DNA of 64,000 bases from the NCBI RefSeq assembly GCF_000471905.2, contig NW_006500327.1:485822-549821 (forward strand). Direction: 5' to 3'. Position numbers and translations under genes: made by a program. The notes beneath the pieces were generated by a model. The model saw only the letters and a list, made by a program, of their open reading frames with translations. It had not been told where the DNA came from and ran no database searches. The number at the start of each line of letters is the position of its first letter. Positions within the stretch are counted from its first letter, which is position 1. This document shows, piece by piece, positions 11,001 to 22,690 of this stretch. The DNA comes from Amborella trichopoda (lineage: Eukaryota > Streptophyta > Magnoliopsida > Amborellales > Amborellaceae).

Positions 11001-11137
11001 GGGTAAATCTGGCCTCAGATCTGAATTCAATCTGTCTCACTTTCTCTACCACTTTATTTACATCTTTTTAATTAGTTTAAGGTATTAAAATTCGAGAGAT
11101 CTTAATCGGAAGATTTGTAACATTTTCATTGTAAACA
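8077..11137 (+). mobile_element. LTR retrotransposon remnant, non-coding
   Basis: It starts with TGTAGACACCCTATTTTAAA at 8077 and carries the same sequence again at 9987. The second occurrence begins a probable 3' LTR, 9987-11137 (TG...CA), directly after a purine tract (AAAGAGGGG). The first occurrence matches only for about 45 bases and then differs, so the 5' LTR is probably truncated or rearranged. CCTAT (8072-8076) and CCTAC (11138-11142) are a likely target duplication with one mismatch. The internal part has no gag or pol and holds the minisatellite at 8574-9240. It sits inside the dispersed repeat copy 1. Confidence 0.55.
8574..9240 (+). repeat. 41-bp minisatellite passing into 107-bp units, TGACG-rich
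   Basis: Units start at TCAAAC at 8574, 8615, 8656, 8697, 8738, 8779 and 8820, a strict 41-base spacing. The spacing then becomes 107 bases (8820, 8927, 9034, 9141). The longer units consist of the 41-bp unit plus a 66-bp segment holding GTATGACGTGAAAGG and GGCACAACCACC. Each unit carries one or two (T)GACGT motifs. It is embedded in the LTR-retroelement remnant. Confidence 0.85.
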
Positions 11138-11590
11138 CCTACCCAAATCTCTACAACCTGGAAACTTTCTATCTCTCTCTCTCTCATCCATCTAGGGGGC
11201 ACACCCCACTCTAGAAACTCTCTCTCTCATCTTGGAAACACTCTCTCACCCTCAAATAAACCCTAAGGGGAGAACACCCCATTGTACCTCTCTCGTGGTG
11301 GTTGTCTCATTTCTCCATCTCTCATCTCACATTGGCATTATGTGTTTTGGGTTTTGATAGAAAAAAGAAGCTATATATCAAACTAGGTTATCAAAGAGGT
11401 TCATCTAAGGTTTGAATTTGTGTTCAAAAGGGTTCATGTTCCATTGGTGTGCTTTATCCAAAACTTGTTTTCTCAGTTGATATTGAAGGTTGACCATTAG
11501 ATCCCGCACCATCGGAAGGTGGTGACTCAGTGTGTGGTGTAAGAAGCCCGGTCGAGGTAATCTTCGGCACCCTCTTTTGTTTATTGCTTA
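11138..11590 (+). repeat. Large dispersed repeat, copy 1, right part
   Basis: CT-rich sequence with CCCAAATCTCTAC, CTAGGGGGCACACCCCACT and a final block with GACCATTAGATCC and GGTCGAGGTAATCTTCG. These match 21780-22680 of copy 2. It is separated from the left part by the LTR remnant. Confidence 0.55.
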
Positions 11591-12770
11591 TTTACTTATT
11601 GGTTTCTTTATTCTCAGGCATAGGTTGTGTCTTTTTCTTTGTTAATGAAAAGTGAGGTTTTGAATGGTTTCATGTTCTTGAGATCTTATTGTATTCTTTT
11701 ATTTTATTTTATTTGAAGTTATTATATTGTAAAAATACTACTTATATGTGATTTAGGCCGTGAAGAAAAGAAAAAGACATGAAAAAAGAAGAAAAATATT
11801 AATTATATACTCCGGCCAGATCACACGAGTCCTCTTTCAATTATTTCATGGAATGGATGACTGATTGGTGTATGCCTTTTCTTCATCACTCTATAGATAT
11901 ATACATATCGCTTACCTCCCTCTTGGTTGAGAAAAACCATGCATTACATGACTTTTATTCAATGTATGAGGGCGATTCCTTGGAACTATTTGAAGCTATT
12001 GATATGGACTGTACTATCCTAAAGCGATGTTATCATGTTAGTCGTAATGGAATACCATTTTACAACATTTAGCAGGCCTTGACTGCAATCCTTTTTATTT
12101 ATTAGACGTTCCTGCAGTTTTTTTGGGTTTAATAATACACCAAATATATGATACTTGTGTCTAACACTTTAGAAACCTATACATTTTTTTATAATATTTA
12201 ATTATTGAAATCTCATTATATAAGTACTTATTATCATCCAAAGTCTTATCTCCCCCTTTCTTAAATAATGTATGCCTATTATCATGTTTGAATGAGAATG
12301 GGTTGGGGCCTTGACGGTAGTACCAACGAGCTCTATGATGAAGTCCGACTCCATTCTTATCAATAGATAGAGGTACTTTATTATTATTATTATTATTATT
12401 ATTATTGTCATGTTTGAATGCCAATCATGAAATTAGCTTTTCTAACAATGCGGTCATGTCGAAGCCTATTGCACCTATCCATCCATGTCTATGTCACACA
12501 TAGAGTCCATAACAAACGTTACTTGAAAGGAACTCCACTATTGAAGCATATGTGGTCCTCGTTAAAATTGATGGACAAATAATCCACGTTACTTGATCGA
12601 AATTGTAGCATGAAGCATTTTGTGATCCTACTTCCAATTGATGGACAAAAAATGAAGTTTGGTCCCCCAACCTCATTTTCCCTCTTTGATTGGACAAATG
12701 ATAGAATCAATTCGATACATATACATTGGCAGCATGCATTCACATGCTCATACATGCACTTGCTATGCAC
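11591..12770. other. Non-coding interval
   Basis: No supported gene. A 74-codon ORF at 11848-12072 lacks any recognised motif. An (ATT)n microsatellite lies at 12379-12407. The rest is AT-rich. Confidence 0.5.
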
Positions 12771-13297
12771 ATTCAAACCAAGCTGCAAAATTTTGGGTGA
12801 AGAGACAAAGAGAGAGAAAGCATTATGTATAACCCAACAAGAGGACATATACCATGGCCCTTTGGGAGTGCAGTTTACTTCTACTTACTCTCTCGGTTTA
12901 TGGATATTTTGAATTCTAAAATTTTGAGAACTACTGAATAATTATTAGATGATTATTCTCAAAAAAATGAGAAACTTTAGTTTTTTAACACTTAGATCTT
13001 TGAAGACATTATTTTTTTCAAGTGCATACATGGTCATTCAAACCAAGCTACAAAATTTTGGGTGGAGAGACAGAGAGAGAAAGCATTATGTATAGCCCAA
13101 CAAGAGCACATATACCATGGTCCATTGGGAGCGTAGTTTACTTCTGCTCCTCTCTCGGTTTGTGGATTTTTTTAATTCTAAAATTTTGAGAACTACTTAA
13201 GAATTACTAAGATGAATATTCTCAAAAAAATGAGAAATTTGAGTTGTTTAACACTTAGATCTCTGAATACATTATTTTTTCAAGTGCATACATGGTC
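12771..13297 (+). repeat. 265-bp imperfect tandem duplication
   Basis: Copy 1 is about 12771-13035 and copy 2 about 13036-13297, both starting ATTCAAACCAAGCT and containing AAAGCATTATGTATA and CATATACCATGG. Parts of the same sequence recur at about 14401-14683 and 16905-17260. Confidence 0.8.
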
Positions 13298-13599
13298 AAT
13301 TAGGACATTTTTTTAAAATTAACCTATGGGTTGAAAAGATTCCATCCCCAAAATTTAGGATCCAAAAATTAATTCTAAATTGACATTGTACTCCCCAGGG
13401 AGTAGAATATATTTTGGCACCCAACAATGTTGCGCAATTAAAGTTAGCTATAAATGAGCTAGCGATAAGCAAGCATCACGCCATATGATTGCTGCCTTTT
13501 AATGTTTTTGGTGTATATGCAAATAAAAGGGAAGTGATCCTTCAAGAAAATTGGAGATTGCTATCACTTTGCCTCGTAGATGCACTCATAAAATTGACC

Positions 13600-14392
13600 A
13601 CCTAAGCATTGATGGCTTGCCAAAGGCTGGAGGAAAAATTTGGCAAGTTGGTGGGGGCAACAGTTCTTTGGGAGGTTTGGCTGGAGCGGAATAGACAGGT
13701 ATTTGAATCGGCTATAATGGAGAGTGATACGGTGCAAAGGATAATTCTGCATACAATGTGGAATTGGTTTTCAATAATTAAATACGGTTTTGGAGTATCA
13801 AAGGTGGATAAGGAAGTAAATCTTTCAAACCTCACGATGCAGAAAATGATAAGGATCAGACCTGAAGGAAGATGGGAACTACTGTGGTGGGAACTTTGAA
13901 GTTAAATTTTGATGGTAGTTCGTTGGGCAATATGAGGCCAGCAAGATTTGGTGGTGTAATTAGAAATTCAGATAGGGGAGATTATCTTTTGTTTGGCAGG
14001 ACTTTGTGGAGAACCAACTATGAATGAAACCGAGAGTTGGTTGCATTATTGCAAGGCCTAAAAATACTAATGCAAAGGAGAGTGGACCAACCGTGCATAA
14101 TAAAAGCAGACTCCTTAAATGTTGTTAACTGGAGTAACAGAGTTTCTAGACCTCCATAGCGGTTTGGACACAATGGATGAGTGTGATGGAGCTTGGTAAC
14201 CAATTGCATACCTCCTCTAGACATGTTTATAGGGAGGCTAATACAATAGCTAATAAAATAGCTAATACATTAGTAAAGAGGGGTGTTGAGCTCCAATCCC
14301 TTCAAGTTTCGAATGTTTTATTTCTTTGAGTTTAATGTACTTGTCAATTAAGCAATAAAATTTCTGTACTCTAGTAAAAGAAAAAAAGAAAA
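13600..14392 (+). pseudogene. LINE 3' fragment (zf-RVT and RNase H), truncated
   Basis: An open stretch at 13609-13899 carries a zf-RVT-like segment (TVLWEVWLERNRQVFESA), the region that follows RT in plant L1-type ORF2. Next comes an RNase H start (KLNFDGSSLGN, about 13897-13930) with stops and frame changes through about 14330. An A-rich tail lies at about 14374-14393. It is 5'-truncated and dead. It sits between two copies of a duplicated flank (about 13270-13546 and 14401-14683). Confidence 0.75.
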
Positions 14393-14400
14393 ATCTCTCG

Positions 14401-14683
14401 AGGTATTATTTTTTTCAAGTACATAGAGGGTCAATTAGGAAATTTTTTATTAACGTTAATTTACAGGTTAGAGGGATTACATCCCACAGTTTAGGATCCT
14501 AAAATTAATTCTAAATGGACATGCTACTCCAATAGGAATAGAATACCTTTTGGCACCCAACAACGTTGCGCAATTAAAGTTAGCCATGAATGAGCTAGCC
14601 GTACGCAAGCATCACGCCATACGTTGGCTCCCTTTTAATGTCTTTAGTTTAGATACAAATAAGAGGGAAGTGATCCTTCAAGA
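14401..14683 (+). repeat. Second copy of the flank sequence at 13270-13546
   Basis: It shares TTTTTTTCAAGT-CATA, TTTTGGCACCCAACAA, GTTGCGCAATTAAAGTTAGC, AAGCATCACGCCATA and GAAGTGATCCTTCAAGA with the earlier copy, in the same order. This is a segmental direct duplication bracketing the LINE fragment. Confidence 0.8.
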
Positions 14684-14927
14684 CAGGACCTTCCAAGGGT
14701 GACATGCATGGCTCATTCATTGTACTCATTATTATTTTCATTCTTTTTAGGGGAAGAATATGGTCCCATTCAATTGTCTTTTCTACTTCTTAAAAAAAAA
14801 ATTTATATATATATATTATTATTATTTGAAAGAAGAATATCCTCTCTTAGTTTTCACTCTTTATTGAAGACCCTTGGAGCCTTTTCCATAGACATGAAAA
14901 ATAGACTGACCTAGGCTCCTTACATTA

Positions 14928-15055
14928 CTTTTACATCATCTTTACTCCATGTATTTATTCTTTGGTGGTTTAACTGGGATTCAAATGTTACCTTTTACAT
15001 CATCTTTACTCCATGTATTTATTCTTTGGTGGTTTAACTGGGATTCAAATGTTAC
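14928..15055 (+). repeat. Perfect 64-bp tandem duplication
   Basis: 14928-14991 and 14992-15055 are identical by eye (CTTTTACATCATC ... CAAATGTTAC). Identity implies a recent event or an assembly artefact. Confidence 0.9.
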
Positions 15056-15685
15056 GAGGTATGACTCGGGTGCATATGGAAGTATCATTTCAAATATAAT
15101 GTTATGATACGAAGAGACAAATACTTATAGCAATATCTGATATAGATATGAGTTTCAAAAGTACTAACTTTAAAGTATCATTTCAAATATGATACGCCAT
15201 ACATCATTTGAGAGGGGGCGAAGTGGGGGTCTTAGGTGATATTAAATATTGTTATTGTCAAATTTTTTAAGAAAAATATTAAAAAAATATTCAAGTTTCT
15301 AAAATATCAAACGGTTTGTTAGTATAGTCCAACATAGGAGTATTTTCTTTATGTACTCAATATTTTTAGACATTTGGTACCTTTATTTTACAATGTAGCG
15401 ACTTTTTTGTCTAGGAGTATTTTAGGTTTTCAATTCACGATAAATTAAAAATTCTTGGTAGAAAAAAATATATTAACTGGAAAATAACATCATCCACATG
15501 AAGTATGACATAATCATATGGATAAGTTATTAGCTTTTAACTACGAATAGAATGCCACTATTTTTTTTTTATAGAGACATCTATTCTACCTTTTCTAATG
15601 AGGAAAAATGCCCTCGCTAGAAACAATTTGAATTACAAAATAGGGTAACAAATGTCCAATAAATGCTAAGTACATTAAAAAAAAG
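15056..15685. other. Non-coding interval
   Basis: AT-rich, no gene and no clear element seen. Confidence 0.5.
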
Positions 15686-16076
15686 AAAAAGTTTATATAA
15701 GGTTGCAACCTTAAAATGTAGAATTACAGATGCATCTAAAAAATCTGTCCAAAAAGGTTGTTTTAATGTTGAAAAAATATTTAATTGATCATATCTACAT
15801 CGAGATATATGAATATGAAAAAACAAAAAATAATTTGTTCAAATAACAGTGCATCTTGCAATACATTATCTAGACCATCCATTTTCAAGATTTTCATATG
15901 TTTGTAGATCTACTTGATTTTAATCATTTTTGAAGTTAAAAATTTTATAGCTAGATATAAAATTAAATTTTGAGATAATCTTAAAAATAATTTTTACCAA
16001 AATTATATATTACGATAAAATTTGGAAGTACGAAATTGTTAAAGGTTGCAACCTCATATAAACCGCACCCTAAATA
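15686..16076 (-). mobile_element. MITE, family 2 copy
   Basis: It has near-complete ends: GTTTATATAAGGTTGCAACC on the left and the inverted GGTTGCAACCTCATATAAAC on the right. The family core is inverted relative to 6012-6398. This copy best defines the family-2 terminal inverted repeats. Confidence 0.75.
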
Positions 16077-16623
16077 AAATACTCTTCCTAACAAAACTAC
16101 AAATGAACGGACACGACGATTGGACGTGTAACGGAATGACAGGGAGAAGAGTCGTAACCAATGCACCTTCATCTCCAACAACCGTTCATTCTCTAGGAAA
16201 ATGACCATATTAATTCTCAAAATTACCCTTCACAGTTTTCCATAGGACTTTAGGGTAAAGAAGGACAAAATAGGGCATGTGAAATGTGAATTGTGTAAGG
16301 ACAAGGAGATTCACTCAATCATACTAACCACCCAACCCAGAGAGGGTGCGGTGCCATATCAAATCAGCCAAGTATTAGGAATGGGCTTGCACGTGGGAAG
16401 GGGAGCATAGTCAAGCGAGCCAACAATTCAAACCATGTTCTATGTTTAACATCATTCATACCCCATGCATTAAAATAAGCTCTTGACAAGGATGTTCAAA
16501 AGTGGGACTTTTTGTCCCGAAAAGGACAAATCTGTGAGGCCACGTCACACACACACACTCTCTCTGTCAAGAATTATGCCGAGGTTATTCTTTGATGAAC
16601 ACGTATATTATGCTTCCTCGGAG
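16077..16623. other. Non-coding interval
   Basis: No gene seen. A short CA/CT repeat lies at 16546-16566. Confidence 0.4.
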
Positions 16624-16902
16624 AGGGTTGGCAATGGACTCGGACCTGATTTGGGACCTGAGGTGTAGACCCGATCTTAATCTGAATATAAATAAAAAAA
16701 TTTGACTCAACGGGTGGGGTTCGGATCCAAATCTTAGGCCCGAATATTATTCGGGTCTAGTCTAGGTCTAATAATATTTTTCAGGTCTCAATATATAAAA
16801 TATATTTAAATATAGTTATATACATATAAATTTTAATTTTGGGGTGGAGTCCAGTCGGGTCCAGGTCTGGGTCTTGTTTGACCCAACCCGTTGCCACCCC
16901 TA
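16624..16902. mobile_element. Non-autonomous hAT-type element
   Basis: It begins AGGGTTGGCAATGGACTCGG and ends with the inverted counterpart CCCAACCCGTTGCCACCCCT. Internally it is rich in CGG-GTC type words. GGGTGGCAA-type ends are common in plant hAT non-autonomous elements. The flanks (TCCTCGGA and TCCTGGGG) are only a weak 8-bp target-duplication candidate. Confidence 0.6.
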
Positions 16903-16904
16903 TC

Positions 16905-17260
16905 CTGGGGATCATAGTTTATTTGTACTTCCTCGGCAAAAGATCTATTTGGGGGATCTTTTTCAATTTGATATTTTAGAAACCGCTTAAGAATTTGTAG
17001 ATGATTATTCTAAAAAAAAAAAATTGAAATTTGAGTTTTTTAATTTTTAGATCCCACAATACAAAAATTAGATGGTCTCTATTTAATCTTGAGACATTAG
17101 TTTTTTAAGTGCATAGATGGTACAATTAAAAAAAAAAATAGTAAAGTTAATCTATGAGTTGAAGAGGTTACCTTCCAAAATTTAGAGTCCTAAAATTAAT
17201 TCTAGATCGGGTTTCTCCAAGGGAGTAAATGGACTTGCTACTCGCGAGGGTGTAGAAAAT
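16905..17260 (+). repeat. Diverged further copy of the 12.8-13.4 kb duplicated sequence
   Basis: It shares GATGATTATTCT, a TTTTTTAAGTGCATAGATGGT block, TCCAAAATTTAG and CCTAAAATTAATTCTA in the same order as 12950-13390, but is clearly older. Confidence 0.55.
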
Positions 17261-17493
17261 CTTTTGGCTTCTTTGATTCACCTCTTAATGATGTTTGACT
17301 GCCGTGTGCTTCCATTTAATGCTAACCATGAGATTTGCCAACCCAATTTGGGAAAGACATTGTGGGTGGGGCCTTTTCTGTCATTGTGACATGTGAATGA
17401 AAACCATTTATAAAGCATAGATATTTCTAAAAAATTTTGTCACTAAGTCCCAAATATCAGCAAGCTTTCCCAAACTTCTAATAATAATCTCAA

Positions 17494-17995
17494 ATAGGGG
17501 TGAATTGACCCCATCTGGATCTGATACCCGGATTTTGGACCCTATTCTAATCTTGGTATCGACCCAAAATTTAGATCTGAAATCCGGATCCGAACCCAAA
17601 AGGTCCGAATTTGAGAGCCAAGTGCAGGTGGATCTGATCTGGATCCAAAACTCGATCCAACCCTATATATATATGTATGAGAAATGATCCTATAGGACCC
17701 TCCCCCACCAATGTATGTAGGACCCTAAATGATCACCATTAAATTTAGCACATATCTATAGAAATTCAAGTCCCACACGTGTGATAATTTTTTTAGAGAT
17801 CCGTGCCAACTTTAATGGTGATCCTTTGGGGTCCTACACACATAGGCGAGGGAGGGTCCTATAGGATCATTACTTTATATATAATCTGGATTTGAATATC
17901 CAGGATCTAGTTTGAACCTGAATCCGATATATACTATTCGGATCTAGATCTGAATCTGTTCGGATCCGGCCCCGATCCGACCCGCTCTCACCCCT
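17494..17995. mobile_element. Non-autonomous hAT element with perfect 8-bp target duplication
   Basis: The flanks are AATCTCAA at 17486-17493 and again at 17996-18003, a perfect 8-bp duplication as hAT transposases make. The ends are (AT)AGGGGTGA and TCACCCCT. The interior is full of GGATC/GATCC-type subterminal words. A foldback MITE has inserted into it at 17683-17871. No coding capacity. Confidence 0.8.
17683..17871. mobile_element. Foldback MITE, about 190 bp, copy 1
   Basis: The ends AATGATCCTATAGGACCCTC and GAGGGTCCTATAGGATCATT are inverse. The arms continue through CATTAAATTTAGCAC and its inverted counterpart, so most of the element can fold back. A second copy is at 41368-41559. Confidence 0.85.
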
Positions 17996-18149
17996 AATCT
18001 CAAACTCTGTCACGAACAATTGGCATAATAAGCAAGGTTCTCAACTCACATGCCTCAACATATTCAAATGCAAAACCCATATGGATCCAATGAACCGGTC
18101 ATATGGAAAATTAATTTGGACTAGCATATAGCCAACCTGGAGGTGAGCC

Positions 18150-19245
18150 AACCAATTTTTTGTTGGGTTTATGTGGCCATTAAAAACCTTATGAGAGCCT
18201 GTATAAATATTTTATATAATGAAATATAAACTCAGTGAGAGTGTGGTTCTATTGTGGACTATACTAGACAAATGCTACTTAGCAATACTCGGATTTGGCT
18301 CAATGTGTTAGGTCAGTCGAGTTGAAAAGCCCAAGGTACTTGGGCATAGAGTTAAACCGATGAGAGTTCAGTGGGTCATTCCTTGGTGAGGTCGGAGTTG
18401 CCAGGATGAGTGTGTCGAGGGACTGTGTGGCCCTTGTGTGTGATGGTTGATATTTAGAGATTGGACCAGAGCCTTATCATTGTACTATCACACGACATAT
18501 ACATAGATAGTCGTATCAAGAAAGCAATCCACTATTGAGAGTGAAATGTGTACATGTGCGAGAGATTAACCCTATGCACCCTGAAGCCGTGGTTACATCA
18601 TGGTCTAGGGGACCATGGATTTATCTCTAGGGAAAACCTATAGTTCATAGATTAGGATTATGTCCCTTAGCCTATTGGCTGACTTTGGTGGCTTAATTAT
18701 GCACTTGACTGTATCATGGGAACCGTTGGGTCGATTTGAGAAAACTAGTATAGATTGTGGTCCACAGTAGCAGGTAGAGTGCTCTAGTATATTCATAATT
18801 CCTAGACCTATGTGGATTTGATTCCCATCAAAATTAATTTAATGTTATACAATATTAAGAATGATTATTTGAATTTTTGTAATTCTCTTGTATAATATAA
18901 AAAAAATCAATTCCCAATATTTTAAATAATATAAGAGAAATAAGTTCTATTTTTAAATTCTAAAAATCAATTTAAATATTTACTAAAATATGAGGCACAT
19001 ACTGCAAGGGATGGGGCCTTTTAAATTAAAGCACGTGATAGAATTGGGTGGGGCCCATGAGGGACCACCTAGGGTGTCACACCCCACCCGTGGAAGGTTG
19101 GCTTACCATATTTTGGTTCAAGTCACTTGGCTAGTTGGCTTTCTATATTTTTGTACAAAGCTTCCTTAGCTTAAGAGGTAATATAATGAATTTAGTATGT
19201 CATATGAATCAAGATATTTTGATTGAATAAATAAGGAATGAACAT
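18150..19245 (+). repeat. Large dispersed repeat, copy 2, left part
   Basis: It is collinear with 6745-8076 (see landmarks there), with perhaps 70 percent similarity by eye. It is interrupted at 19246 by an LTR-like insertion and resumes at 21562. Confidence 0.6.
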
Positions 19246-21561
19246 TTGAAGACCCTAAAATTTATGAAATTAAAACATAATATTAATAGTGTTGATAGAT
19301 ATAAACAATAAATAAATAAATAAAATAAAATAAAATGCTTACAACTGGCTGGCCTAGATTACAAGCGCTGGTAATGCTGTGCTTTAACAAAATATTTCTA
19401 ATCGATTGGTATTATTTTTGTTTAAGTTGGTGCTAGTCTATTTTTTATAGTGTAGACCTTATGGTCTACACTTCCTTTACACTATGTTTTATTTTAAACG
19501 AGATGTTTACTACCTTATCGTGGCAACCCAACAAATCACGTTCATATAGTTAAGACACATTTTATAAAAGGTGTTAACATTTTAAAAACTCTCTCTCATG
19601 CTATACTCTCTCTCTCCCTCTAAAAAGGTATTTTAACTTTAGAAAGTCTCTATCTTATACCTCTCATCACACTCTTGCTTGCACCGCGGCACCACACGCT
19701 CTCTCTCTCTCTCTAAACCTCTCATAATCCCTGCCCTGTCTTTTCTCTTTCATAGCATTAAGCTTCGTGGCTTTCCCTGTTTGGAGTGAAAACCCTGTAA
19801 ATAGTTGGGTCACAGAGAATAATGAAGCTAGCCTTTGAATACACTACTCATGGCTGCCATTGGGTTTCCGCCATGAGAACAATTTTGCTTTTCTTTTCCA
19901 GATTTCAAGAAAATTTGTTATTGGATATTCATAGTAGCTTTAAGAGTGAAGGTATCATTTCTTGCGGTTCCATTAATGGCAAATCTATCATCTTGTCTTC
20001 TTCCTGGTTACGCACTGTGCCTAGTACCTGTAATGCCAAGGGGCCGCAAACTGTTACCTATAGTTTCAGAAACGGAGCAAAGACTCTAAAAGTGAAAATG
20101 GTCTCCGCAATTCCTCTTCTCAAACTGACACATAAGTAAGTGGTCTCATTCTCTTGAAAAGTAGTTTGCTTCTAATACAATTGTGTTATTTTAGTCCATC
20201 ATCTTTATTTTATAAGTTTTATGTGTGAGCGATCACAATTTCTTATAAAATAGTTATTTAAAAATTGTTGTTTCCGTATTTCTTTTTATCGGTATGAATT
20301 TTGATATTGTAAGTATTATGTGCAAGTGGCCTTACTTTTCTTGCAAAACAGCTGGTTAAAAATTTGGAATTTTGTGTTATAAGTTTTACATGTTTATGTA
20401 ACATGATTTGTGATACATCTGTTTATTGTTAAGGATATTAAACCGTTGAGAATTCTGTATTTACTTATGGATTTTTATGAGAGTTCTTTTATTAATAATA
20501 GAATATTTATCATGTTACATTTCAAAAATGTCTCAAACTTTATGGAATTATTGCCCAAAATGTTTGACTGGCTACTTACAGATATTTCAATGGAAGTGAT
20601 TGTTATTAAATTGCTTCATGTGAATTCATGTAAATGTTTTCAATGATACTTCTCATATATGATATTGTTGTTTTCTGATGTTTAAAGAGTTTCAAAGATA
20701 ACTTGAATATAAGTGGACCTGCAATGATCGTTATGACCTATCCGGTTATGTCAGTAGAGACTATTTGGACTCATCCGGAACGTCGGTGAGGTCTGATTGG
20801 ACCTGCAGGAATTGTTAGGACCTATCCGGTTACTTTGGTAGGGACTATTTGGACTCATCCGGGACGCCGGTGAGGTATGTTTGGACCTGCAGGGATTGTT
20901 TAGACCTATCCGGTAGGGGCTATTCGCATTCATCCGGTACGTCGGTGAGGTATGTTTGGACCTGTAGGGATTGTTTGGACCCATTAGGACGTTGGTGGGG
21001 TATATAAGTGATCTACTTGGGATGCCAGTAGGGTATTTTGTGAAATCTTTTGAATTATGCATTTTTGTTAAAATGTTTATATGCATTTCAATCATTTGGA
21101 TTATGTTTAACTATGTATTTGTGAAAGTGCAATTGTTATCTATAAATGGTTTTTAACATACATTCTTCAGAAAATATTTATATCTTCAAACCATGATTAT
21201 TTTTAGGACCATGATGATCACTTACTGACATCAAACTATAGTAAATATTTTTCAAGGTAATTGCAGTCTCATAGTTCGAATACAGCAGGACCATCTTTGA
21301 AGAATTTGTAGGTATGAATGACATTCCCCTTGTAACTTTTGATAAAATGCACCATTGTAATTTTTGCTCTATCAAGAGATGTATATATCTAGTCCTTCAT
21401 GTTAATATCGATTGTGGGTAGACTTTGCACAGATTAAAACAAATGAAAAAATCTGTTTTAGTACGAATATAGTAGTAGAAATTTTAAATTTGTTATATAT
21501 ATAGATAGTATAATAATAGTCTGTCGCACCTCATGAATGTTAGTAAACTTGGGGTGTGACA
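19246..21561. mobile_element. Solo-LTR-like insertion, 2.3 kb
   Basis: It is flanked by GAACAT at 19240-19245 and 21562-21567. The ends are TTGAAGACCC and GGGGTGTGACA. Comparison with repeat copy 1 shows that this block is extra. GGGTGTGACA ends are common in plant Ty3-type LTRs, so I infer a solo LTR; the orientation is uncertain. It contains a CT-rich stretch at 19590-19760, a 105-codon ORF at 19822-20139 without recognised domains, and the 84-bp minisatellite at 20715-21010. Confidence 0.5.
20715..21010 (+). repeat. 84-bp minisatellite
   Basis: GGACCTG starts units at 20715, 20799, 20883 and 20958. The spacing is 84, 84 and 75 (the third unit lacks about 9 bases). Each unit has CCTATCCGGT, a CTATT block and CATCCGG-ACG-CGGTGAGG. 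Confidence 0.85.
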
Positions 21562-22690
21562 GAACATCAATAAAAAGAGAAAGCATGTCTATATTTTGTT
21601 AATTTGAATATTTGATGGGAATAGATTTAGGAAATAGAAGATAAAAGTTCTAGCACATTCCATTTAAATCTTGATAGTGGATATAAAAAATGGATGACTA
21701 ACATCTCTTATTTCACAAGTCTCATTAGATCAATGGTCACGATTTGAACTCACTAAAATAGCCAACGCTAAGGTTTATAAAATCTATAAATAGGGGTCCC
21801 ATCTCCCCTAAATCTCTACACCTCTCCTCTTATATCTCTCTCTAAGCTGTTTTTACTTTCTCTATTCTCTCTCTAGGGGGCCATACCCCACTAAGGTTTT
21901 TTCTCTTGGGAAAGCTTTCTATGCTTCTCCTACATCATAAAACTTATATACTTCCCTTTATTCCACCGTCTATTCTGATTGGAGGGTTAAGATTGCCCCA
22001 ATCACAATGTCACGTCTCTACACTATTTTATTTTTAATTTTTTTGTATAAACTATTTTGATACCAAAATTTGGACGTCTGATCCTCTATTAACTTGAACT
22101 AGCAAAAAATATAAAAAATATTTTCAATAAAATAAAATGACCAAAATACTCCTGAAAGTTTCAAGGGGTATTTTGATCATTATATTTTATCGAAAAATTA
22201 TTTTTAATATTTTTATAGGTGCGCCCCAATGATAAGATGGCACGTACCAAATTTCATATCCATAAAATTTGTATAAAAAAACTAAAAATAAAATACTTTG
22301 AGACGCCGGATTTAAGATCAAACGGTGTGTGACTCTCTTGATCAAATTTGGATGGCTAGATGGTAGGGGAAGCATAGATCTTCTATGTTGTAAGGGAAGT
22401 ATAAAAACCTTTCCCTTTTCTCTCTAAGGGGGGTACGCCCCAACCAATGAAGGTTCTCTCTCATCTTACTAGATTAAGCCAAAAGGGCTTAAGTTAAGCT
22501 AAGGTAGCGAGGCCTAAGCACTTTGGTTCAATATAAGATCCATATACTTTTTGTGGGTTTTATCGTATTTAGTAGAATCGAGATTGACCATTGATCCTGA
22601 CCACCATTGGAAGGACGAGACTCGATTTGTGGTGTACTAAGCCTGGTTGAGGTAATCTTCGATAACTTTATTTGCTTTATTTTATGTTTT
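21562..22690 (+). repeat. Large dispersed repeat, copy 2, right part
   Basis: It resumes the repeat after the insertion, with TATAAATAGGGG near 21785, a CT-rich leader, and a final block matching 11490-11590 (GGTTGAGGTAATCTTCG). The foldback at about 21918-22383 is extra relative to copy 1. Confidence 0.55.
21918..22383. mobile_element. Foldback element
   Basis: The ends contain CTATGCTTCTCCTAC and the inverted GTAGGGGAAGCATAG. Inside, a TTTTTAATTTTTTTGTATAAAC block is answered by its inverse near 22270-22300, and ACCAAAATACTCCTGAAAG is answered by GGGGTATTTTGATCA. The block is absent from repeat copy 1. Limits are approximate. Confidence 0.5.

Noticed and set aside
11848-12072. 74-codon ORF
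   Set aside because: No recognised motif, isolated, no splice partners. Kept only as a remark.
19822-20139. 105-codon ORF in the LTR-like insert
   Set aside because: No domain, and it lies within an LTR-like element. Random ORFs of this size occur.
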